DNA from: Neurospora crassa OR74A
Lineage: Eukaryota; Ascomycota; Sordariomycetes; Sordariales; Sordariaceae
Reading direction: 5' to 3'
Assembly: GCF_000182925.2 (NCBI RefSeq)
Contig: NC_026505.1
Coordinates: 6,076,001 to 6,140,000, forward strand
Length of the DNA: 64,000 nt
The translations under genes were made by a program, and so were the position numbers. Within the stretch, counting starts at the first letter, position 1. The number at the start of each line of letters is the position of its first letter. Positions 44,566-56,300 of the stretch are shown one piece after another. The notes under the pieces were generated by a model. It was not told the DNA's origin and did no database searches. It saw only the letters and a list, made by a program, of their open reading frames with translations.

Positions 44566-45384
44566 CTACTCCGATTCCTCCTTTACCCTCACCTCCTCCT
44601 TCACCTCCTCCGTCACCTCCTCTTTAGAGACCCCCTCTTTCACCCTCTCCAGCACCATCGTCAAATCCTGATCCAAGATTTCCTTCGTCTCTTCCATCAT
44701 ATCGTGCATCTCCCTCAGCAATACCCGATTCACTTCAGCATAAGTAATCCTCCATGCCTCCCTCTTCACTTCCTCCTCCGTCATGTCCTGATACGTTTTT
44801 CTTTTCATCAGGTCCCTGAGTTCCTTTTCTAATATGACCTGCACGTCGCCTCGTATATCCTCTTTGATGTCGTTGTTTGCTTCCGCCCCCCCGGAATTTA
44901 CATGAGGCCGTCTTCGTTCTGCACGATTTCTCTCCCTCAACTCCTGCTTTAGTCTTCGTCGTAAACTAGCCTCAAGGGTACCGCTAGGAGTGCGTGCCAG
45001 TGCCGGTCCTGGTAGCAGTTCTGATATCCGTACTCGCTCTGGCATTCTATAACCCTTGCCCGTCACGGATTCTGGTGCCTCTAGAGGTACTCGCAACGAG
45101 GGGTCAGAATCGGGTCCCACTATATTGTCATTCCCATCCCGCCGGACCCAATGATGAACCGGTCCACCTGGTGTACCATCCCGCTCGGGTTCATACACGT
45201 AAGTTCCCTGACGGATGCACTGCTCGCAAGGAAAGGGTATAAAAGTGTCGGGACGATAGATGTATGAATACACAGGCCGGCAGTCAACGAATGGACATAC
45301 GTTGGCATGAGGAGTTGGCTCGGGATAGTAGTGATAGTGACCGCATTCGAAGGTGATGTCGCCTTCAAGCATTATGAGGCACAT
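44566..45384 (-). CDS. CGH/CxxC protein 3 with long charged helical tail
   Basis: Predicted 272-residue protein. FECGHYHYY (12-20), two further cysteines (30 and 35) and PFPCEQCIRQGTYVYEPE (50-67) give the family's CGH...CxxC core with an extra CxxxxC between. A polar linker follows, then from about 155 onward an Arg/Glu/Lys-rich helical region (LRRRLKQELRERNRAERR; KEEVTEEVKEEVRVKEE) likely to be a coiled coil or single alpha-helix. The start at 45,384 has A at -3; an in-frame ATG four codons later is the alternative. The shared core with two neighbours points to local duplication and divergence. Function unknown; a zinc-bound fold is inferred. Confidence 0.72.
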   Translation of the reverse strand: MCLIMLEGDITFECGHYHYYPEPTPHANVCPFVDCRPVYSYIYRPDTFIPFPCEQCIRQGTYVYEPERDGTPGGPVHHWVRRDGNDNIVGPDSDPSLRVPLEAPESVTGKGYRMPERVRISELLPGPALARTPSGTLEASLRRRLKQELRERNRAERRRPHVNSGGAEANNDIKEDIRGDVQVILEKELRDLMKRKTYQDMTEEEVKREAWRITYAEVNRVLLREMHDMMEETKEILDQDLTMVLERVKEGVSKEEVTEEVKEEVRVKEESE

Positions 45385-46883
45385 GATAGCGGTTGTTGGG
45401 GGGTGGAGCGTTGAGGACTGGGTTGTAAGGGCGTTCGGCGGATTGTTTTGGGGGTCTGAAGAGTGCGGTTGTCAGGTTATCTGGCAGTCCTGGAGCGCCC
45501 AATGGACCCATGAACTGATAGATTTTGAGACGTGGAGACCAGTTCGCACTTGGATGACCTCAGGAGGTATGGCGATAGTGGGATGATCGTATGGATCACA
45601 TTACAGCTATATACCTCTAGACGTGCACGAGACATTAACACCTGATTTACAACGAAAACTGTTCTTCTCTTTGAGGACAGTCCAGACACTACGTTACAAT
45701 GATCCATTATCTTTCTACAAGCAGGGGCATGTTACAAATGGACGTTGAGACGCTCGGTTAGGAAGGAATTCTTAAAGCTGCACGTTGTAAACTCTTCAAC
45801 GTAAATGCGCTAGACATCCAGAACCGTCTACAAAAGTCCAAGACCAGAACAACCTGAAGACGTCTAGTGAGACCCCGAGAAGATACCTACGATGTGAACT
45901 TCAAGCACGAAATCCCAACCAACATGATGCAACATCTCACTAAAAAGAACAAACACTTGGAAAGTGGAACTTTCGGGAAGCGAATTTTAGTCGATTCGAA
46001 ACCTACGAACAATATTACCTACCTCTATGTAGAGGTAGAGTATCCAACGCACGCAAAGACTGGGTTGCCGACACAACACTTTTTAAAAAACGCAGCTCTG
46101 CCTCAAAACAGATAAAGGGACAGAATCTAAAGCGTTTAGCACCAATGCAAACAACAACCCTGCCATGTCTCACTTCCACGTTATCTGATTTCATTCACAA
46201 TTCCAGCTCGTGGAAACAGACATCCACCGCAAAAATGACGGAGTCTTGCATCCACGTGGTGTCCCAAAACACATGGTTTCTTTGTTCCGTGTCTTACCTT
46301 TGGAATGAGCTGTCACCTAGAATCATTCTAGAAGCCTTGTCTGTTTGAGTTGTTATATCTCGTGCTTGGCGTTGAAGGCTTTCTTTCATTCAGGTCACGC
46401 AGAGTTCCAGTCGTACCTAGGTACCTAAGAAGAACCATCAATGGTCTGGAAACGACCAACATGCATGCCCGGTCATTGTTGACCGGAGACCCCGGAGACC
46501 CGTGTTTGAAATGGAACATGCACATGGACCCTTTCCCGGCTTGAGTCCCGGAAGTCCGCGGGTTTACCTCGCCAAAAGGAATCTTTATAAGAATCCCCCG
46601 GTGTCTTTCGTTCCGTCAATGGTTTCTTCCATTCGGTGTTCCAGTCCAGTTCAGTGCGATTCCTTTCTCTCCTTGTTGGCGGCGTTCTTTTCCTTAACCT
46701 TTTTTGTTCTTTCCATCTTTTTGAGGCTTTGACTTTGCCTGTCTTCTCTTAACGGACACTATTTAATACCACAACCGCCGGTCGGTTTATTCCTTCGTCT
46801 TGCTCAACCGAAGCACCATACACCAAAGCAACATTGTTAGGTATCCACGACCACACTACCTCTACAACCCAGTCGTCAACAAA
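45385..46883. other. Intergenic
   Basis: About 1.5 kb. It includes a palindromic TACCTCTATGTAGAGGTA at 46,020-46,037 and, at 46,580-46,800, a TATA-like TTTATAAGAA followed by a pyrimidine-rich block leading to the short ORF at 46,884. No other gene is supported. Confidence 0.45.
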
Positions 46884-46988
46884 ATGCAAACTGCCAAGAC
46901 TATGTCTATTATCATCTGCCGCAACGAAAAGCGCGGCGCATACGAGAAACCACCAGGCCCGAAGCCTGTTGGTCCTAGCAAGCCTTGA
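46884..46988 (+). CDS. Possible 34-residue microprotein
   Basis: ATG in excellent fungal context (AACAAAATG) opens 34 codons starting MQTAKTMSIIICRNEK and ending PKPVGPSKP, a short basic start and Pro-rich tail. It lies about 300 bp downstream of a TATA-like site, after a pyrimidine-rich leader, the arrangement seen before fungal coding starts. A GTAAGTACC donor-like site lies at 47,032, so a spliced, longer product is possible. No family recognised. Confidence 0.3.
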   Translation: MQTAKTMSIIICRNEKRGAYEKPPGPKPVGPSKP

Positions 46989-47379
46989 GGCATGGAGATG
47001 ATACGATGATTTCGATTAGATCACGGTCATGTAAGTACCAGTTGCTCCTCATCTAAAACGGATTTCACTGACGCAAGGAAGTCAGTCTTCGTGCCATCTT
47101 TACATCGACTTTTCTTTCCGGAGTCACTCACTTGGGTCACGTTGTGGTTGCGGGCAATCACACATCACATACTCTCATTTCTGGTTGACGGGACTACTTT
47201 GAATACAACAATTCACGACATAGCATATAGACTTGGACATGCATTATAGACATAGAGGCTGGCAGGCGTACACTGACTGGCATTGATCAAAACTTCATCT
47301 CTTTTCTCTCAACTCAGGTACATCAATCACCCAGTCTTCAACCCCCATCTCTTCTCTACCTCTTCCATGACTGGAACAC
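46989..47379. other. Intergenic
   Basis: Region between the possible microprotein and the 3' end of the SDR gene. It contains a donor-like GTAAGTACC at 47,032 and nothing else recognised. Confidence 0.45.
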
Positions 47380-48253
47380 TCAAAACTTCAACCCCATCCC
47401 CCTAAAAGCCTTGACACTCCCCTCAAACACCTCTCTCCTCTTCGCATCCACCTCCTTCCACCCCCTCTGCTGATCCACCCAGACCTCCTCCCTCTCTTCA
47501 TTCTGCAGCTCCCCCCACGTGAAATCCGCAAACTCATTCAGTTCCATTCCAATATCGCCCAGTCCCATCTCCACCAAGTCCGGCTGAATCGTGTGCAACT
47601 CCGTCTTGACCGCGGGGGGCATGATTTCCACCACCTTGATGTGCTTGGTGTGCTCTGCCTCTGGGCCGGTAAGTTGTGCGCGCAGGGACCACACAAGCGA
47701 GTGGGCGGCGGCTTTGGAGGCAGAGTAGTTGGCGCAGCGCGGGAGGGGGATTACCGAAAGACCGGAGGTGACGACGATGATGGAGGTGGGGTTGGGGGCG
47801 AGGGAGATCAAGTGTGGCATGAAGAGGGCGATCATGTTCAGGGGAGAAAGATAGTTGGTGGTGAGTTCGGTGGTGTGGGCGGCGAGGTCGATGGCGGTGG
47901 GGTTGGTGAACAAGAGGGTCTTTTGCAGGCCGGCGTTGAGGAGGATGGAGTCCAGGGTGGGGTAGGTGGTTGTGATGCTGGTAGATGTTAGTAGGGGGAT
48001 AAGAGGGGAGGGAAGGAATGGGAATGGGAACATACTGCTTGACCCAGTTGGGAAGGGCGGAAAGGTCAGAAATGTCAAAGGGCTCAGCGGCCACCTTGTC
48101 GGAACCGTGCTGCTTGACGAGAGCGTCGAGACGGTCCTTGCGGCGGCCGACGGCGATGACAAAGACACCGCTGTTGATCATGCGCTCGGCGAGCGCGAGG
48201 CCGATGCCGGAGGTGGCGCCGGTGATGAGGACGGTCTTGTAGGGGAAAGGCAT
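47380..48253 (-). CDS. Short-chain dehydrogenase/reductase, DltE-like (classical SDR)
   Basis: Two exons, 48,036-48,253 and 47,380-47,977; the 58-bp intron has a GTATGT donor, a CTACTAAC branch site and a CAG acceptor. The product is 271 residues, normal for a classical SDR. TGATSGIG (11-18) binds NAD(P)H, with basic residues after beta-2 (GRRKD, 36-40) favouring NADPH. D60-I61 contact the adenine side, NAG is at 87-89, and the catalytic residues are S144, Y157 and K161 (YSASK). The tail motif IMPPAVKTELH matches the DltE-like/SDR_c2 group. It should be a soluble oxidoreductase of an alcohol/carbonyl substrate that cannot be named. Reading through the intron gives a false 239-residue frame. 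A TATA-like site lies about 80 bp upstream. Confidence 0.88.
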
Positions 48254-48714
48254 GGTGAAGTGATTCTTGATGAAGTGATGGTTGATGATATGAGTTGAGC
48301 TTGACAGAACGAGTTGGCGAAGACGTTGGGTAATATATAATCTAGAACAATGGCGGCTGGATTAATGTAATGGTATTAACTCCTAAGTCCGAAACTGTGG
48401 AGTCAGTCTGCTTCGGCAGTGCAGCATCAGGTAGGGGTCTGTTTACCTTCCATGTGGGGCTGCATCGCCGGCATGACATGACCTCACGACTTCTTGATGA
48501 TTCCATGTGCGTGAGAATATATAATCAACAGAATCATTATGAAGCAAAAATGCTACACTGCCACTTGAAGGATCATGCGTCGGCCGAGGAGTATCGTAGT
48601 TTCCCTGTGATGTTGCAATTTTGAGGTTGCGAGAATGAACAATAATGTCGTTGCCTGGACGACCAGCTCGTTCATGCACGGGGTAAACTTTACGCCGAAG
48701 ATATGGAGTGGGCG
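48254..48714. other. Intergenic, SDR to HET gene
   Basis: SDR promoter with a TATA-like element, then the 3' side of the HET gene. Nothing else recognised. Confidence 0.5.
48331..48340 (-). promoter_or_regulatory. TATA-like element of the SDR gene
   Basis: TTATATATTA on the minus strand, 78-87 bp upstream of the SDR start codon. The position suits a fungal TATA box; there is no transcript evidence. Confidence 0.35.
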
Positions 48715-51063
48715 TTACTCCAAGTGCACCACCCTTTTCACCGGCTTCACCTTTTCAAACTCAACATCACTCTGCACCGTCACGAACGTTCTCCTCTCTG
48801 CCACTTCTCCCCTTCCGTCCTGGCTTATAACCCAATCCAGTACAATCATGTACACTGTGTCCTTGACAAACTTTTCGTCTTGTGTGTGCCTCAATCTCTC
48901 CACGACTAGACACTCATACTCCCCAGTCTTTAGCGTATATGGATGAGGAAAGTTTCTCTCCGACACGATGCCGAATGGTTGCTCATCTTCATTCTCCGGC
49001 TTCGTGAGGAACGCCTCGCTAAACGGCTCCGTGCGGATGTAGAAGTTGCAAACGTAGCCGTTGACGGTCAGTTTTTTGCCTTCGCAGCCAACAAACTCCG
49101 GAACCATTTCACTCTTCACGTCCCTCCCTCTTCGCCCTTTACCAGCTTTCACGAGCGAGCCATCTAGCAAAGAGGTCTGATCGAACGTGACGTGCCCCTC
49201 CCAGCCACACCAACTCCACGACGGGAAGCCTTCTCGCCTTTGAGGGCGGGCAATATCCCACGGCGGGGAGTCCTTGTGTAGCCTTTCGGGCTTGGGAAAC
49301 GACCAATCATGGGACCAGCCCAAGGTAAGAGGAAATCGGCGCAGGGGAAGGCCCCACTCGAACCCGCAAGGGAAGAGATGACGCTGCAAAGCGGAGAGCA
49401 AACCGAGACAGGCGTTGAGGGAGTCTGAGGGCCAGGACATCTGACGGCTGGTGTAGTCTATGATGAGGCCGGTGTAGAGGAGGATGCGCTGAGGGTCTGT
49501 TACGGAGATCTAATGGATCCATCTGTTAGCGGAGAAGCAGCATAAGGGAATGGCGGAGGGAGAACTAACGTCGGTATCAGTAAGGTTAAACCCATTCATC
49601 AACTGCCTGAAGGAATCCATAGGCCGGTCCGATAGATGCCCGTAACAGCTGGGATCACAGGCATCTGGTGCTCCAAAGCGCTGGCAGGAGATGCCGAGCT
49701 GTTTGTCAGAGAAGAAGAGAGACCGCTTGGACAGCATGCCTTCCTGAAAGGTCCAGGCCCGAGTGTCCCATGCAGAAGCGGCCATTTCGTCCTCAACGAC
49801 AGCGGGGATGGTGAAGAGCTTGCGGCCGTTGATGGTCTCATGAAGCTGCATCTCCCGTTTGCGGGAGACTCCGCAGAGGCCAGCGTTGGAGTTCTGGCCA
49901 GAGAGGGCGACGAGGGTTACGGCGGCGCATTGGTAGATGAGATCCATCATGGCAAGTTGCTGGGTCTTTTCGGCTTTCTCTTCGACGGTCAACGTATCCC
50001 ACGGTTTCTGGTTGATGCAGAGGGCATCGACCTAGAGGGATCGTCAGTTGAATCTCTCGCTGCGGCTCACTTCTGCAAAGGTACTCACCCAGAGATACCG
50101 CTTCCCAAGCTTCTTGGTGACAGTGATGGAATCCTCAATAGTCTGCGGCAGAGTCTTCTTGTCCAAGGCCCCTTCCTCCGGCATGATTCCACCCCAGGTA
50201 TAGCTAAGAGCGACATACTCACATCCTTCTGGGTAGGGAACCACCTTGCGCTCAACAACATCGATCATCTTTGTGGTGAACAATTCCTTGGGCTTTGTAG
50301 AGATGCAGTATTCCTTGTGGTTCTCCCAGCAAACATCGAGACCATTCTTCGCAAACCCAAAGTCAACATACGGCTCAACCAATCGCCCGTTGTACTGTCG
50401 CCGATTAGGGAAAGCGTCTTCCGCGGCCAAGCATATAGCAGGGCCCGTCATTTCAGAGCTTTGCACACCTGGTTCCTTGTCTGAGAAGAGCAAAGGAACT
50501 CGGAGGTCGTCGATCATGTGGCTGAAATGGCGCAGACCCAAGAAGATGGCACTTTCGGCCCTTGTCTTTTCAGGAAGGTACTGCCAGCCGGCATGTCGGA
50601 CATAGGCACGATAGGGAGTGAGTCTCATGCCTTTGATGTCGGGACGTAAGCCCTCAGTGGGCATGATGCGGTAGATGAGCCGGCAGAAGGGGCACGATGC
50701 CCGCAAGGTGAGCGATCCGAGTTCACCGAGGTCGAGCTCATAGGGCTTGAGGCGGACGAAGTAATCCCTGAATTTGTCACTGTCTTCGGGAATGAGGCCC
50801 GAGGGGAGTGGCTCCGAGAGCTCGAAGACCTTGAGGGGGTTGTAGTCGGCGCATCGTTTGCAGAGCGAGCTGGGCTTATCTTGGAGTTGCTTGAGAAGCT
50901 TTTCATCATCGGTAGAGAGCGGGCAAAGTTGGTTGAACTGCTCCTCTGGTCCGAAGTGGCCCGACTCTTTTGCTGAATCTCGGGACTTCTGCTTGGGACA
51001 CGGCGTTGAGGCAGGCTCAAGCTCTCGGCAAAAGATGCAGAGTCTGAAGTCGGGAGAGGCCAT
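48715..51063 (-). CDS. HET-domain (heterokaryon incompatibility) protein
   Basis: Three exons: 50,089-51,063, 49,570-50,031 and 48,715-49,509, giving 743 residues. The introns (57 and 60 bp) have GTGAGT...TAG and GTTAGT...GCTAACA...TAG signals, and all frames join exactly. The HET domain starts at YVALSYTWGG (283-292), continues through LWVDALCINQ (324-333, across intron 1), and includes the later AWTFQEGMLSKR block. PSWSWCGWEGHV lies in the C-terminal half, a usual position. HET proteins trigger cell death when incompatible hyphae fuse; which partner this one senses cannot be told. The N-terminal 130 residues carry three CxxC pairs (C9/C12, C68/C71, C124/C127), suggesting a zinc-binding module. 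HET genes are typically accessory and strain-variable. Confidence 0.9.
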
Positions 51064-52200
51064 TTTGAGGTTAGTTGAGTTGAATGAGCAATAACAATGA
51101 AGATGGGTGCAGGCTTACCAGTCCTTATGTCCCGGCCAGGCAGAAAAGGCTCTGGAGACCGTACTTCAGCTGTGTCCTTGAGCTGACCCGTAACTGGCTG
51201 CCCAATAGCTTTGACTCCATCTCAGCTGATGCATTGCTGCCTGGATGCTTATGGTGGCTGACGATCGTGAGAAGTGGCTAGAGCCGGCTAAGTGCGATCC
51301 TTGCCGTAGGATCACTTAGTTGGACATGTGGAAAAGTGGTTGATCAAGACTCAGAGGGAAAAAAAAGACAGGCACGAGTTCCATGGAGCTGTCGAGGTGA
51401 AGAATCGGGTAACCTGTGTTAGTGGTGTCTGTCATTGACGCAGTGTTTTGGTGGAGGTGCGCTAACATGGACGCTGTGTCAGGGTGCAAATACAGGATAG
51501 CATAGCGCAGAACGAGGGTGTCCGTTCACTCTGAGAATGTCCAGCAGGTGATGAATATGGGTCCCGTCTCCCGTCGCCATTGCAATTGGTGACACGACGC
51601 GACGCAAGAAAGTTATGTCAAACTGAAGGAAGCTTAAAGGAGGCAGTTCAGATGAAGTTCAAGTTCGGACGAGACCAAGCCGGGAGCATCCACCGTCGGT
51701 ACCTACTGTAGAGGTAGTCTTGTCCCGCTGTTAGTTGCCGGACTTGCCGGAATCGGGACGGGCAACGGCTCAAAGCGGGTCGCCTTCTCCCTCCACCTTC
51801 TGAGCCGGCGACTGATGGCGTCATTAAGTCCGATCTTACCCCTCCAACAAGTAAGCATCATCAACACCCTCAATTGCTGGTGTTTGCCCAAACTCCGATA
51901 CGTTCAATTCGAGGTCCTCAGCGTCGTTCTTTTGTTGGTGAGTCAATTGGCTTATTCGTGACATCGGAGATAGGCGTTAAAAACACTAACCCCTGCTCAC
52001 ACACCGTGACTCCTCCTCTTCCTCCTCCCCCATGCAACCCCTCATGCGGGGGGTGTCTCCATCCATGTCAACAAACACCACTGCATAACATATAAACATC
52101 ACCAACCGCCCTCCACTCCAAGAACCATTGGATTCCAAGCCAGCATCTAACCACCCCAATTCGAACCAGATAAACATACCAGACCAATAAACCCGCCAAA
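51064..52200. other. Divergent intergenic region, HET and AKR genes
   Basis: Shared promoter region of the minus-strand HET gene and plus-strand AKR gene. A GTACCTACTGTAGAGGTAG motif lies at about 51,699-51,717 and a TATAAA at 52,091. No gene is supported. Confidence 0.5.
52091..52096 (+). promoter_or_regulatory. TATA box of the AKR gene
   Basis: TATAAA, 105 bp before the start codon, followed by an A/C-rich leader typical of fungal genes. Confidence 0.4.
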
Positions 52201-53324
52201 ATGCCCCTCATCGCCCAAAACCCCCAGCCCCGTGTGATCCTAGGTCTCATGACCTTTGGCACCGACCCCGAGACGGGCGCCCGCGTCACCACCATCCCCG
52301 AGTTCAGCAAGGTCCTCGACCTCTTCCAGTCGCGGGGCTACAACGAAGTCGACACAGCGCGCATGTACATTGGTGGAAAGCAGGAAGCCTTTACTCGCGA
52401 GGCGGGCTGGAAGGACCGCGGCCTGACGCTGGCTACGAAAGTCATCTACCCCACCAATGGAGGAGACAACACGCGGGACAAGGTCCTGGAAAGCGCCGAC
52501 ATTAGTCTGAAGGAGCTAGGGACCGATTGTGTGGATATTCTGTATTTGCACGCTGCTGTAAGATACCCCCCTCTTTACCCAGACCAGGAATGTGGTGGGT
52601 TTGGCTGACAGTGAGACATGTGAAAAAGGACCGCAAAACCCCCTTTGCCGAAACCCTCTCGGCCATCAACGACCTGCACAAAGCCGGCAAGTTCGTCCGC
52701 TTCGGCATCTCCAACTTCACCTCGTTCGAAGTCGCCGAGATCGTCATGACGTGCAAGTACAACAACTGGGTCCTGCCCACCATCTACCAAGGCATGTACA
52801 ACGCCATCACGCGGTCTCTCGAGACCGAGCTCGTCCTGGCGTGCCGCCGCTACGGCCTCGACATTGTCGTCTACAACCCCCTCGCCGGCGGTCTCTTCTC
52901 GGGCAAAATCAAGTCGCACGACATGGTGCCCGAGTCGGGCCGGTTTTCCGACGTCAACAAGATGGGCGTCATGTATCGCGGCAGGTACTTTAAGGAATCC
53001 ACGTTCCGCGCGTTGCAGGTGGTCGAGCAGGCGGTGGAGAAGGCGGGGCTCACCATGATTGAGACGGCGTTGCGGTGGATGGTGCATCATAGTGCGCTGA
53101 AGATCAAGGATGGGAATGACGGGGTGATTATTGGTGTTAGCAGTATTGATCAGCTGGATAGCAACTTGACGGACCTCGAAAAGGGACCGCTGCCCGAAGA
53201 GGTGGTGAAGGCCCTGGATGAGGCGTGGAAGATTGCAAAGGTTGATACGGTCAATTATTGGCATGGAACGGTCGAGTACGGGTATGATGTGAGGGAGGCC
53301 CTGTTTGGGAAGAACGCGAAATAG
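52201..53324 (+). CDS. Aldo-keto reductase, AKR7 (aflatoxin B1 aldehyde reductase) type
   Basis: Two exons, 52,201-52,557 and 52,629-53,324; the 71-bp intron runs from GTAAGA to AAAAAG with a GGCTGAC branch site. The product is 350 residues, as usual for AKR7. The catalytic tetrad is visible: D51 and Y56 (DTARMY), K80 (TK) and H117 (LHAAD across the splice). The C-terminal part keeps the family's FGISNF, YNPLAGGLFSGK and GVSSIDQL segments, the last two lying at the NADPH site. It should be a cytosolic NADPH-dependent reductase of aldehydes and dialdehydes, a detoxification role; the physiological substrate is unknown. The start has the context AAAATG. It is divergently transcribed from the HET gene. 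Confidence 0.93.
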
Positions 53325-56300
53325 GTGGAAGCTGTATGTGGTGCGGTAACGATGTTATGAATTGGCTGAGCCAATGTTTTTGGTCATGTTGTAGCCATTT
53401 GTCGTGACTTTGATGTGAATACTTGTGACCACCTGAACATACCGAGGAACAACTCAAATGAGACTTGACTTTACTGCGTCGGTATGGCCATCGTCAAGAT
53501 AGGTCCCAATCGATATTAGTCCCACTAACCTGCCCCGCCCCGCCCCGCCCCGACTTCCGGCTGCCCGTACCGTGTCCGTGCACTCCGGATGCCGTACCCC
53601 ATACCGTGCGCGGCGCGCCGCCGAGCTTCCAGAATTCGGCCAGTTGTCTCAAAAAGTCCCGCAATTCAGGGAGGGCGGGAGGGGCGCAGCGGTTCCAGAA
53701 TTTCACTTCTTCTTCGGGCTGGACCAGCATCCCCGGGCCGTCCGGAACAGTTGGGTCTCGTATTCCCAGGTTTTTCCAGAAAGGCCGTGATCCCGGTGTT
53801 TTTTGAGCTACTTATTTCCCCACATCATGTCCCCGTGTGTAATTTCCGGAAGGTGTTCTGGAATCTGGAAGCTGGAATCTGAATCTAGTGTAGTGTAGTG
53901 TAGAGTTCTGGAGTTCCGTCTGGATCTGAACGAAGTTCTGGACTATCATGCTCTTTCATGCTCTCGATATGAGATGTTGGGACGTCTTATGTTTTGTCCC
54001 TGTCTCAGCTGATATATACCTACATATACATATCAACTCCACGTCTAAATCCTAAACTCTATACTCTATATATAATTACTTACCTACCTTGGTGATAGAC
54101 TACCGTAATGCATTTACATAGGAAGCTATGCATTCATCTTACATACATACAGTCAGAAAGCGACAAAGTCGGTCGGTCCGGCGGGCGAGCGATGGATCGA
54201 CGGCAACATAGAACCGCAATTACGGCGATCTGCAAGGGATTGTCGTGTATGTAGTGTACACGTGTACTATATATAGAGCTAAGGTAAGACATACAGTATT
54301 TTGACACGTCGGGGGGCACTGCGGGCCGGATCCAGTCAGTCAGTCAGTCCCAAATAGCGATGATATGTGTGCACTACATACACGTAGAAGTAGTCACGGG
54401 AATCAACATTTTGGGTCATACCGACAGGTGTGCATGTTGAATAGTGTACTGAGTGAGAAACGACCATACATTTACCACAGCGCAGGTCCGTCCGTTCGTC
54501 CGTTGTTCCACTTGTGTTGGCCCCGGAGAGAAAGATGGGGGATGCCATTCATATCAATCCATCGTGACGCCAGATCATACGGTACAGAAGCGATCGCCAA
54601 TTATCGTTCGTGGCAGTGGTAGTGGTAGTGGTAGTGGTAATCAACTGCCGGTCCGGACTCCGAAAATCACGCGCGCTTCTCAAAGCCCAAAGCCCAAAAA
54701 AGAAGAAGCAAACATCGATATGTTGCTAAGCGCCGTCACTTAACTTTGATTGCCGTTTTCTCGATCATCACCTGCACTTTGACCGGCAGCTGGTGCTGAG
54801 GTGTAAGTATGGCATTGTAAAAGGTGGGGAAAATTAGACGCCAAGCAAAGCGAAATGCAAGTTCGTGCCGGGCGTGAAAGGTGACTTGCATGCAGCCGGC
54901 GTTTCTTTGCAGGAGGACTCTTCTTCGGTTTTCGGCGGCTGCGATTGCGCTTTGCTGTCGGTGATCGAGGAAACCGTTTTCTTTTTTCTTTTCTTTTTTC
55001 TAATTTCTTTTCTCGCTCAAGATGTCTTTTAGAAATTCTAGACTAACCCTTTTGTAGATTGTAGGTTTAATTGTAACTTGGTAGACTAGTAGAATAATGA
55101 AATTCACAGGCATGTCAACCTGGAATCCTTCCTCTGCCAAGAAGGCGAAGCCGAGGTACATACCTTCTACCTTAGGTGATTCTAGAACTGCAGTGATTCA
55201 CCACAAAATACTCCGAATTATGTACCTACCTATTGAAGATTCGGGAGACGTTACGTTTCCCCTTCCATCATGGCTTCTTCTTCACGCGGACAATGCGAAC
55301 AATGCGAACAAATGTTTCGCCCTACTCTGGTCCATGTTTCAGATTTTGATAATGTACCGTGACCTCCGTCTTCTAGGTAGGTAGGTCCCCCCTCCACTCT
55401 CCAAGTCTCCAGGTCTCGCTCGCTCGCTTGCCCACGTACTATTGTACCCAAACTGACCTTTCACTTTCCCCGGAGGAGGACGCCCGCAGGGCACCGAAGG
55501 AGGCGGCTGTGCAACCCACTCACTCACTGCACTGCACTGCATTGCACCATTCACTAGGTATGGGACCTGGATCCAGGGACATGTTGCCATCCGCGACGAA
55601 TCCACACTTCACACCCTCATCTTCCAGGTCCTCCAGGGCTTGTTCATGGTGCAGTGCACGCAGGTACTGTACCCCAGATTGTTTTATATTTTTTTCGGCC
55701 TGTGTTTATGCTCTGGATGGTTACCGAAGAGCTGGTCTCCGTACCCGCGAATCTGGTTCAGGACCAGGACCAAGCAAGGCCCCGGGGCAATGACAGACAG
55801 CTGGAGTCGCTGGAGACCGACCAGGAAGGGGAGAAAAACACAAGTGAAGCTTCTAGGCGAAATGGAGAAATGACGATGGTCCCGATGTGGGGGAGGGGAA
55901 TCAAGTGAAGGCAACGCTCCGCACTGCACCCGCCGTCTCTCAACCCGACGGGCTGCGCCAGAACGCATGTTCTGTGGTGGTTTGGTAACCACGTGGATGG
56001 GTCGTTCCGGTTTCAATGGGCAGCCAGGAACAGGAACCTGTCGTCAATACATGTACATACATATATCAGAATGGTGTGTGTGTGTCTGTGCAATGATGAA
56101 TGTGGTCCAACTTGTGGCCGCTTCTTCAGCCCTGTACAACAAGCACAAGGAAAGCCGTTAGTGTGTTCCAAAAAGTTCCTTCTGGTAATGTTTGTGTGCC
56201 GCACCCGCCCGTCCTTTGTGGTTCGCGGATTTGGTGACTTTGTTTGACGGTTTTGGAATGAGGAGACACGGTGATTGGTGGAATGGGCCACAAGGGAACA

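Noticed and set aside
47534-48253. Full-length 239-residue single-exon reading of the SDR locus
   Set aside because: After residue 72 it becomes His/Pro/Arg-rich nonsense; a 58-bp intron with proper signals restores the SDR fold in the other frame.
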